Positions 26,902 to 33,981 of a stretch of 64,000 nt of DNA are shown piece by piece. The translations under genes and the position numbers were made by a program. Each line of letters begins with the position of its first letter. The first letter of the stretch is position 1. The notes beneath the pieces were generated by a model. The model was not told the DNA's origin. It ran no database searches and saw only the letters and a program-made list of their open reading frames with translations. Source of the DNA: CAZYFH01 sp965249175 (GTDB lineage Bacteria > Acidobacteriota > Vicinamibacteria > Vicinamibacterales > UBA8438); contig OZ252227.1 of assembly GCA_965249175.1 (NCBI GenBank), forward strand, positions 2,790,001 through 2,854,000, read 5' to 3'.

Positions 26902-27644
26902 GGCTCCCCTTTCGAGATCGCGAACTTCCCGGTGATCATCGAGCGGACGCGATTGTACGCGCCGGCGGCCACGACCTCCAGCACGTGCACGACGACGAAC
27001 AGGACGAGCACCAGCGTGCCGACGGTGTGCAGCGACCGCGCCGATTGCCGGCCGCCGAACAGGTCCAGCAGGACGGGAGCCGCCGCCGTGATGCCAGGCG
27101 ATTGCGCGATCCCGGTCAGGATCATGAGCGGCACGAACACGAAGATGAGGAGCAGGTAGGAGGCCTTCTGGAGCGTGCCGTAGCTGCTCGTCGCGACGTG
27201 TGTCGACGCGGGCCACGGCAAGTGGCGCCGCAGATCCGCCCACACACGCCTGGGCGTCAGCTCGGCGCGGGCCAACGACATCTGGTCACGGAAATATCCC
27301 GTCGCGAGATTCCAGCCGACGTAGACCACTCCGTTGAGCAGGAAGACCCAGGCAAACGTGATGTGGTAGTTCCGTCCCCACATCCGGTCACCCAGCTCAC
27401 CCGCGCGGTCCCAGGACATCCCCCAATCCGACAGCTTGAAAATCGCCGGGTGACCCTGGTAACCGGTATGACCCCAGTAGAGCTCGGGGAAATCCAGAAA
27501 GATGTGGACGCCACTGACGAGCAGATACCCGCTCGCGATGAGGTTGACCCAATGGCACACGCGGACGTTGTAAGAGTGACGAGTCATCCACTCCCGCGGT
27601 CCGGACCGCGTGTCGTCTGTCACCGTCGCGCTCAACCCGCCCAA
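26898..27644 (-). CDS. membrane di-haem cytochrome b (b561/formate-dehydrogenase gamma-like)
   Basis: 248 aa with four or five membrane helices. Haem-ligand histidines in the expected places: N-V-R-V-C-H-W-V-N in helix 1, N-Y-H-I-T-F-A-W in the next, then S-L-H-T-V-G-T-L-V and V-V-V-H-V-L-E-V in the last two. The family links quinol to periplasmic molybdoenzymes. It overlaps the molybdoenzyme start by 4 bp, so both are made together. It follows the limonene-epoxide-hydrolase-like gene by 18 bp. Confidence 0.88.
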   Translation of the reverse strand: MGGLSATVTDDTRSGPREWMTRHSYNVRVCHWVNLIASGYLLVSGVHIFLDFPELYWGHTGYQGHPAIFKLSDWGMSWDRAGELGDRMWGRNYHITFAWVFLLNGVVYVGWNLATGYFRDQMSLARAELTPRRVWADLRRHLPWPASTHVATSSYGTLQKASYLLLIFVFVPLMILTGIAQSPGITAAAPVLLDLFGGRQSARSLHTVGTLVLVLFVVVHVLEVVAAGAYNRVRSMITGKFAISKGEP

Positions 27645-27662
27645 GGCTCCACGAAACGCCGG

Positions 27663-28136
27663 TTACTCGACCTCCGGCCAGGTGTAGTCCTGCCACTCCT
27701 TGATCTTGCCGTCGATCACCAGGAATACGCCCGAAATGTGGAACGCGAGCTGGTCGTCACCGGTGTCGAAGTGGTCGATCCGCTCGTTCATCACCGTGTT
27801 GCCGATGACAGTGGAGCGAAGCATCTCGAACCGCGCACTTCTCGCGGACGAGAGAAAGTCCCTGAGTGCGCCGATGATGGCCTCGCGACCCTCCGTCCGC
27901 GGGGCCGATTCGATCGCCCGAAAGGAGGCGTCCTCGGCGAGATAGCTCCCGATCTGATCCGGGTCCCGGGTGGCCCAGGCCGCGCAGAAGTCGTTGACGA
28001 CCTTCTCGTTGGCTCGTTCGACCTCGGTAAGGGTTGCGGCATTCGCACCCCGCGGCAGGAACGCGGCGACGGCGGCAGCGCTCCCAGTCGCGGCCAGGAA
28101 CGCTCGACGGGATGGGACGTCCTTCGTTTTACCCAT
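27663..28136 (-). CDS. limonene-1,2-epoxide-hydrolase-like (NTF2-fold) protein, Tat-exported
   Basis: 157 aa from ATG 28136 behind AGGAGA; the frame extends upstream without family content. A Tat signal (S-R-R-A-F-L-A-A-T-G) opens it. The NTF2-like fold carries the limonene epoxide hydrolase pattern: V-N-D-F-C-A-A-W-A-T-R-D, then N-E-R-I-D-H-F (an R-x-D pair) and E-W-Q-D-Y-T-W (a W-x-D ending), the Asp-Arg-Asp charge relay of that family. It probably opens an epoxide or acts on a related cyclic substrate in the periplasm. Divergent from the selenoprotein gene at 28209; a minus-strand TAGAAT (28193-28198) is a likely -10. Confidence 0.82.
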   Translation of the reverse strand: MGKTKDVPSRRAFLAATGSAAAVAAFLPRGANAATLTEVERANEKVVNDFCAAWATRDPDQIGSYLAEDASFRAIESAPRTEGREAIIGALRDFLSSARSARFEMLRSTVIGNTVMNERIDHFDTGDDQLAFHISGVFLVIDGKIKEWQDYTWPEVE

Positions 28137-28208
28137 GATGGCAGGTCTCCTCTCGGTCACGCTCTGAACACATACTGTTCCACCTCTTCGGTATTCTAGC
28201 GGCAGCCC

Positions 28209-29295
28209 ATGATCGCATACACTGCCATTGACGCCCCGGTCCGCGACGGCTTTGCTCTCAGTCATCAGCGCTTCTGGACCCGACTCGCCGCACCCGGCAC
28301 CTGGTGGAGTGGCGCGGAACGCGTGGCCATCGCGCGCGAGGCGCGTGCGGCCCGGAGCTGTGTGCACTGCAAGGAATGCAAGGCGGCGCTCTCACCCCAC
28401 GGCGTGAACGGCGCGCACACCGCCGCGACCGACCTCCCGTCCGCGGCCGTCGAGGTCATCCACGCGGTGATGAACGACGCGGGTCGGCTGACACGGCGAT
28501 GTGTACGAGGCCCGCCTGGCCGAGGGCCTCACCGACGGACAATACGTGGAGATCATCGGCACAGTCGTCGCCCTCATCAGCATCGACCGGTTCTGTCGCG
28601 GTATTGGGACGGCGGAGCACCCGCTTCCCAGCCCGCTCCTGGGCACACCGAACCGCTACCGCCCCGCGAGTGCGGGTCACGACGAGGCGTGGGTCCCGAT
28701 GGTGCCTGCCGACAACACCGGAACGCCCGAAGCCGATCTGTGGCCGGCCAACGCGACCGGCAACGTGATCCGTGCGATGAGTCTCGTTCCCGATGAGGTG
28801 CGGACCCTGAACGACCTAGGCACGGTGCACTACCTGCCCAATGACCGCGTCCGCGACCCGAGCGCCGCCCAGGGCAGCCTCAGCCGACCGCAGATGGAGC
28901 TGATCGCAGGCAAGGTCTCCATCCTCAACGACTGCTTCTATTGAACCAGCGCCCATGCGTGGCTGCTCGGGGCGAGCAGCGAGCTGGAAGGCGCGCGCGC
29001 CGACGTCACGGCGCTGACGGATGACGACAACGAGAGCGGCGTCGCGCACGGCGCGCTGCTCGCGGCGTTCGCGAAGGCCATCGTCAACGGCGAGGAGACC
29101 CTCGCCCAGGCCCGCGCGGACGTGACCGCGGCGCTCGGTCCAGCGGCGATGGTCGACGCCGCCGGCGTGGCGTCGAATTTCGAGCGGATGGTCCGTATCG
29201 CCGACGCAACCGGGATCGAGCTTGGCGATCAGCTCGAGCAGTTCTCCGCCGACGTCCGCGCGACCTTGGGCCTCGAGCGACCGACCGGGCGTTAG
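28209..29295 (+). CDS. AhpD/carboxymuconolactone-decarboxylase-like peroxidase, probable selenoprotein (C-x-x-U), with one extra base
   Basis: Two interruptions hide one gene of about 361 aa. (1) The ATG 28209 frame loses its family after R-L-T-R; removing one base within 28494-28497 gives R-L-T-R-D-V-Y-E-A-R-L-A-E-G and continues. (2) That frame reaches TGA at 28942-28944 in L-N-D-C-F-Y-(UGA)-T-S-A-H-A-W-L-L-G, then runs 116 more codons to TAG at 29293-29295 with normal protein composition. C-x-x-C-x-x-x-H is the redox centre of AhpD-like peroxidases, so UGA stands where Cys belongs (residue 245 after correction). AhpD-like C-x-x-U selenoproteins are an established bacterial class. A hairpin fitting the bacterial SECIS begins one base after UGA. 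The protein should reduce peroxides. The first part also carries C-V-H-C-K-E-C, another Cys cluster. No sel genes lie in the window. Confidence 0.82.
28945..28987 (+). ncRNA. bacterial SECIS-like element in the selenoprotein mRNA
   Basis: Directly after UGA: lower stem 28946-28950 with 28983-28987 (5 bp), internal loop, then a perfect 7-bp upper stem 28962-28968 with 28974-28980, extendable by one G-C pair, capped by a GGG(GC) loop. The apical loop begins 24 nt after UGA and its first bases are G. This fits the published bacterial SECIS model (loop 16-37 nt from UGA, G in the first two loop positions), which SelB recognises to insert selenocysteine. Confidence 0.72.
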
Positions 29296-29343
29296 TGTCC
29301 TGCCCGTTCGCGACGCCGCGATTCGTAAGATAAGATCCCCAGC

Positions 29344-29814
29344 ATGGTGAATACGACGAAAACGATTCTCTCGATAATGCCGGCGCTCGCGGCGATCGCC
29401 GTGGTCCTGGTGGCCTTCGCTGCGGGCGCGTCTGCCCAGATCCCCGCGCCCGATGACGTGGCTGCGGTGCCGGCGGACGCGGAGACGACGGCATCGGGGT
29501 TGGCCCACAGGGTCTTGCAGGCCGGTGACGGCTCGCGGCGCCCAAACCGGGTGTCGACCGTGACGGTCCACTACACCGGATGGCTCACGGACGGCATGAT
29601 GTTCGACAGCTCGGTCGCCAGCGGGCAACCCTCGACGTTCCCCCTCGACGGGGTGATCGGCGGCTGGACCGAGGGCGTGCAGCTGATGGTCGTGGGTGAG
29701 AAGCGTCGGTTCTGGATCCCCGCCGACCTCGGCTACGGCGACCGCGGCTTTCGCAATCTGATCCCCGGCGGCGCGATGCTCGTCTTCGACATCGAGCTGC
29801 TGAACATCAGGTAG
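29344..29814 (+). CDS. exported FKBP-type peptidyl-prolyl cis-trans isomerase
   Basis: 156 aa, signal peptide ending G-A-S-A-Q, then one FKBP domain from about residue 50: V-T-V-H-Y-T-G-W-L-T-D-G-M-M-F-D-S-S, V-I-G-G-W-T-E-G-V-Q-L-M-V-V-G-E-K-R-R-F-W-I-P, and a C-terminal I-P-G-G-A-M-L-V-F-D-I-E-L. These include the aromatic pocket residues of active rotamases. Role: proline-limited folding of periplasmic proteins. TAAGAT (29327-29332) lies 11 nt before the ATG and may be its -10. It follows the selenoprotein gene by 48 bp. Confidence 0.92.
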   Translation: MVNTTKTILSIMPALAAIAVVLVAFAAGASAQIPAPDDVAAVPADAETTASGLAHRVLQAGDGSRRPNRVSTVTVHYTGWLTDGMMFDSSVASGQPSTFPLDGVIGGWTEGVQLMVVGEKRRFWIPADLGYGDRGFRNLIPGGAMLVFDIELLNIR

Positions 29815-29818
29815 GAGC

Positions 29819-29856
29819 GCACGGCTGTAGCCGTGCCCTGGGAGGACTGAAGTCCT
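29819..29856. repeat. REP-like double hairpin
   Basis: Two adjacent perfect palindromes between convergent genes: a 7-bp stem with TGTA loop (29819-29836) and a 5-6-bp stem centred on a TGAA loop (29843-29856), followed by GCGCTACGA. Tandem short hairpins of this shape are typical of repetitive extragenic palindromes and could also end both transcripts. Only one copy is in the window. Confidence 0.55.
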
Positions 29857-29888
29857 GCGCTACGACGGTGGTACACGAGAGCTTCGCG

Positions 29889-32171
29889 TCAGCTCGCCGT
29901 CGTTACACCGAGCAGTCGGTCGCCACCCGCCTCCCGAAACGCGTCGGCGGCCGCTCGATGCCGCTCCTCCGCCTTGCGCAGAAGCGCGATGAACTGGGGC
30001 TCGTCGCGCACATGGTCGAGCCACGGATCGCGCGCCATGTTCGCCGCGCAGCACCACCCGCCGTCGACCACGCGTTCGAGCGTGTCGAGGGCCCGTGTCG
30101 TATCGCCCACGTGGCTGGCCATCAGCGACCATTGGTAGAGGAACTCCGGGTCACGGATTCCCTGCATCGAGCGTTCGAAGGCCACGACGAAGTCCTCGGC
30201 TCTCCTCTCAATCGCAGCGATGACCGCTCGAACCGCCTCTTGCATCGCCCCGGGCGCCATCTGTTCCAACTCTCGGAGCCTCGGGATCATCTCCTCACCT
30301 TGGCCCTGCCGGAGGGCCGACAGGACCTGCATAAAACCCGCACCGTCCGAATGCTCGGTCTCGATGGCGCGGCGATAATCCTCCAGCATTAGAAAGGTGT
30401 GGCACACGCTCGTGCGGATATGGGGATCGAACCGCTTCGCGTTCTCATACGCCGCGACCGAGGCCTCGAGGAGACCACAATAGCGGCACGCGTGCACCAA
30501 TCCCGCGAACAGCTCCGGATCGGCGCGCTGCTGGTGCGCGCGCGCGAGCAATCGAACCATCGCCTCCCGGGCTCGGCCGAGGTCGACCTCGAGATACGCG
30601 TAGAGGTTCTGCGCCAGGGAGAGGTCCGGGTTGATCTCGAGCGCACGCGTGAAGGCCTCTTCCGCCTTCCGATGGGACTCGGCGGCCGCCGCGCGATCGC
30701 CGAGGTTGGCCAGGATTCGGTGCATTCTTCCGATGCGGGCCCATGCGGGAGCGTACAGGGGATCCTCCACCAGGCACTGTGCGTACATGTCACGCGCCAG
30801 CTCAGCCGTGTTGTGCCCGTTGGCGTGCTGGTTACCACGCAGGTAGTACTCATACGCCCGCGCTGTCGCCGGGACGTCTCGCTTTAGAAGCTGCTCCTCT
30901 CGTCGCGACAACGGTATGGAGAGCGACTCGACGATGCGCTGCGAAAATTCATCCTGCAGCGCGAACAGATCACCCAAACGGGACTGCGACTTCCCCGACC
31001 ACATCACCGTCCCAGCCGGCGCCTCGAGCAGTTGAGCACTGACGCGTAGCTGGTCGCCCGCGCGCATCAGCGTCCCGGCGAGCACGGCATCCACGTCGAG
31101 CGCCGTCGCAATTGCCTTCAGATCAAGCGCTGTGCCCGACAGTGGTGACGCCGCGAGGCTGGAACGCACAACGAGCGATTCCAATCCCGAGAGCGAACCG
31201 GTGATCGCGTCGGCCAGGCCCACCGCCAAGAAATCGGTCTCCGGGTCAGGCGGCAGCACTCGAAACGGCAACACGACCAATCGCGTCACCGCCCGTGGTT
31301 GCGGCGACACCCCGGAATCCGATCGGCCCGTGACGGCCTGGATATCCTCGGCCACGGCGCGCGCCGTCTGATACCGGTCCGCCGGTTTCTTCTCGAGCGC
31401 CCGATGAATGATGCGGTCCACGGCCTCGATCGACCCTGACCCGGTCAAGGCGGGTGGGCGTTCGTACATGACGGCATGGAACGCGGCCATCGGGGTCGCG
31501 CCACCAAACGGCCGCTGTCCCGTCACCATCTCGTAGAGGACCACACCAGTCGCGAACAGATCAGCCCGCGCATCGACATCCGTCGCTGACAGCTGCTCCG
31601 GAGCCATGTAGCCGGGTGTCCCGAAGACGCGGCCGGGAATCGTCATATCGGCCACGGTCTGCATGTCGTCTTCGGCGACCGGGCGCGCCAGACCGAAGTC
31701 GAGGAGCTTGACCGTGCCGTCGTCACGCACCTTGACGTTCGCCGGTTTCAGATCCCGGTGGATAATCCCCTGGCCGTGCGCGGCCTCGAGGGCCTCCGCG
31801 ATCTGCCGGACGATGGGCAGCGTGTCCTCGATCGGGATCGGCCCGCGGCCTATGAGATCCGCCAGCGTGGGTCCTTCCACGAGCTCGAGGACCAAGGCCC
31901 TGAGGTGAGACGTGCCGCCCTCAGCCTCGGCCTCTTGCAGACCATAGATGTGTCCGATGTTCGGGTGGTTCAGTGAGGCGAGAAGCTTCGCTTCGCGCTC
32001 GAAGCGGGCCAGGCGATCCGGGTCGGACGTGAACGCATCCGACAGCACCTTGAGCGCCACGTCCCGGTCGAGCTTGGTGTCACGGGCGCGATACACCTCG
32101 CCCATACCCCCTTCGCCGATCTTTGCGGTCACGGTATACGGACCGAGCGTCGTGCCGGGGTCGAGTGCCAT
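29889..32171 (-). CDS. Ser/Thr protein kinase with TolB-like domain and TPR repeats
   Basis: 760 aa. The kinase domain fills residues 12-275: G-E-G-G-M-G-E-V-Y-R-A-R-D, V-A-L-K-V-L, I-I-H-R-D-L-K-P-A-N-V-K-V, K-L-L-D-F-G-L-A and a complete A-P-E equivalent (Y-M-A-P-E-Q-L), so it should be active. From about 310 a TolB/FlgO-like segment (R-L-V-V-L-P-F, D-A-V-L-A-G-T-L-M) as found in adenylate-cyclase-like regulators, then TPR-type helices to the end. I see no membrane segment, so it is probably cytoplasmic. It is the last gene of a minus-strand run (25 bp after the quinoprotein) and may sense or regulate that pathway. Confidence 0.9.
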   Translation of the reverse strand: MALDPGTTLGPYTVTAKIGEGGMGEVYRARDTKLDRDVALKVLSDAFTSDPDRLARFEREAKLLASLNHPNIGHIYGLQEAEAEGGTSHLRALVLELVEGPTLADLIGRGPIPIEDTLPIVRQIAEALEAAHGQGIIHRDLKPANVKVRDDGTVKLLDFGLARPVAEDDMQTVADMTIPGRVFGTPGYMAPEQLSATDVDARADLFATGVVLYEMVTGQRPFGGATPMAAFHAVMYERPPALTGSGSIEAVDRIIHRALEKKPADRYQTARAVAEDIQAVTGRSDSGVSPQPRAVTRLVVLPFRVLPPDPETDFLAVGLADAITGSLSGLESLVVRSSLAASPLSGTALDLKAIATALDVDAVLAGTLMRAGDQLRVSAQLLEAPAGTVMWSGKSQSRLGDLFALQDEFSQRIVESLSIPLSRREEQLLKRDVPATARAYEYYLRGNQHANGHNTAELARDMYAQCLVEDPLYAPAWARIGRMHRILANLGDRAAAAESHRKAEEAFTRALEINPDLSLAQNLYAYLEVDLGRAREAMVRLLARAHQQRADPELFAGLVHACRYCGLLEASVAAYENAKRFDPHIRTSVCHTFLMLEDYRRAIETEHSDGAGFMQVLSALRQGQGEEMIPRLRELEQMAPGAMQEAVRAVIAAIERRAEDFVVAFERSMQGIRDPEFLYQWSLMASHVGDTTRALDTLERVVDGGWCCAANMARDPWLDHVRDEPQFIALLRKAEERHRAAADAFREAGGDRLLGVTTAS

Positions 32172-32196
32172 GAGTCTCGTCGTCTGGTCGGGTGTC

Positions 32197-33960
32197 TCAG
32201 TCGGGCAACCCGAACACGAAGAGGTTGTTACCGAAGCTCGGCCGCAGCTCCGGTGACAACGGCAAGAGCGCCGATACCGTGATGGCGGTGCCGGTGCTCA
32301 CGGCAACATACTGCTTGCCGTCCACAGCGAAGCTGATCGGGAAGCCAGTGACCGGCGAGCCGAGGTTGATCTCCCACAGCACCGCGCCCGTGTCTTGATC
32401 CAGGGCCCGGAATCGTCCGTTGACGTCGCCGCCGAAGACCAGGCCGCCGCCCGTCGCCACAAGCGACAGCGTGGCCGCCCGCTGCTCGTGCTTCCACGTG
32501 ATCGCCCCGGTCTCCGCGGAAATCGCCTGCACCGTGCCCACCTGGTCTGTGCCGGGCGCGAGCTGCCCGCGCATCGCAAGCGCGTAGAGCTCGAGCCCGC
32601 CCTCGGTCGTCGCCATCATCCGCGCACAGACGTTGCGCAGCGGGTAATACATCGTGTTGGTCAACGGGCTATAGGCGCCCGCCTCCCAGTCCTTGCCACC
32701 GACCGCATGCGGACACGCAAGCACCTCTTGCCCCTCACTACTGAAGACGACCTCGGAGTTCTCCGTGACGGCCCCCGTGGCGCCGTCGATGTTGCTGATC
32801 ACGTTCTGCGTGACGGTCGGCGTCGCCCACAGAAACTCGCCCGTCTCGCGGTCGAGCGTGTACACCACACCGGTCTTCCCCGGGATCCCGGTGATGACCT
32901 TGCGCACGTTACCGGCTCGGAGCCTCGGGTTGATCCAGCTCACCTGGCTCGCATCGGGCGACACGGCCGTATCGACCAGCAGCCGCTCGAACGGGTGATC
33001 GAGGTCCCAGTGATCGTTCAGGTGCTGGTAGTACCAGACGATCTCGCCGGTGTCGGCGTCGAGCGCGAGCGTCGAGTTGTGATAGAGGTGCTTCTTGTCG
33101 GCCCCGCCAAGCAGGAATTTCGGCGCCGGCGAGGTGACCGATGTGCCGATATAGATGAGGTTGAGCTCCGGGTCATAGCTCGGCGGCATCCACGTGCCGA
33201 CGTGCTTCCGCTCCTCGAAGGGGACGTCACCCCACGTCTCGTCCCCCGGCTCGCCCGGTGCCGGAATGGTGCGCCGTCGCCACAGCTCCGCGCCGGTTGC
33301 CGCATCGTGGGCCGTGATGACGCAGGCATCCGGGCCGCCGTCCGGCATGCAGCTCCGTCCGGAGATCACCTTGCCATTGGCGATGATCGGACCTGAGGTC
33401 TGGGTCGCCGGGTTGACCTTGTAGTCGAGGATCTGGGTCTCCCACACCTGGCGACCCGTCGCGGCGTCGAGCGCGAAGACGTGATCGTCGACGCTGGTGT
33501 CGATGATGAACGTGCCGTGGATGGCGAGGTTGCGGTTGGTCGCGGACAGGCCCCTGAAGACGTACTCCTCGACGTCGTCCGGCACGTCGCGACGGTGCTC
33601 CCAGAAGAGGTCGCCCGTCTGCGCATCGAGCGCCTGGATGTGGTCGCCGGGGTTGGGCATGTACATGACGCCGTCGTAGACGAGCGGCGTCCCTTCCTGC
33701 ATGCCGGAGCTGAGCGCACGCGTCCAGACGAGGCGCAACTCGCCGACATTGTCCTCGTCGATCTGGTCGAGCGGGCTGTAGCCCCATCCGTTGAGCGTCC
33801 GGCGCCACATCAGCCAGTCTCCGGGGGCGGGGTCTTGCAGCATGGCATCCGTGACCGGGACGTCCGCCGAGCCGGCCGGGACCTGCCCGCTGGACGGGCC
33901 TGCGAGCGACAGCGCGGCGAACGCGATTCCGACAACCGAACCAAGAGATTGGGGACACAT
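32197..33960 (-). CDS. PQQ-dependent dehydrogenase (methanol/ethanol dehydrogenase-like quinoprotein), copy 2
   Basis: 587 aa from ATG 33960 behind TGAGGAG, signal peptide ending S-S-G-Q. Close paralogue of the protein at 21526 through its full length, with the same propeller docking motifs, I-P-G-K-T-G-V-V-Y-T-L-D-R-E-T-G and N-D-H-W-D-L-D-H (Asp319 and Asp321). It shares the absent Cys-Cys disulfide and the altered Asn metal ligand. Unlike copy 1 it sits in a catabolic run, 21 bp after a sugar dehydrogenase fused to cytochrome c, which is a ready electron acceptor. It oxidises an alcohol or aldehyde in the periplasm; substrate unknown. Confidence 0.9.
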   Translation of the reverse strand: MCPQSLGSVVGIAFAALSLAGPSSGQVPAGSADVPVTDAMLQDPAPGDWLMWRRTLNGWGYSPLDQIDEDNVGELRLVWTRALSSGMQEGTPLVYDGVMYMPNPGDHIQALDAQTGDLFWEHRRDVPDDVEEYVFRGLSATNRNLAIHGTFIIDTSVDDHVFALDAATGRQVWETQILDYKVNPATQTSGPIIANGKVISGRSCMPDGGPDACVITAHDAATGAELWRRRTIPAPGEPGDETWGDVPFEERKHVGTWMPPSYDPELNLIYIGTSVTSPAPKFLLGGADKKHLYHNSTLALDADTGEIVWYYQHLNDHWDLDHPFERLLVDTAVSPDASQVSWINPRLRAGNVRKVITGIPGKTGVVYTLDRETGEFLWATPTVTQNVISNIDGATGAVTENSEVVFSSEGQEVLACPHAVGGKDWEAGAYSPLTNTMYYPLRNVCARMMATTEGGLELYALAMRGQLAPGTDQVGTVQAISAETGAITWKHEQRAATLSLVATGGGLVFGGDVNGRFRALDQDTGAVLWEINLGSPVTGFPISFAVDGKQYVAVSTGTAITVSALLPLSPELRPSFGNNLFVFGLPD

Positions 33961-33981
33961 GACGGGCTCCTCAGGTGCGGG

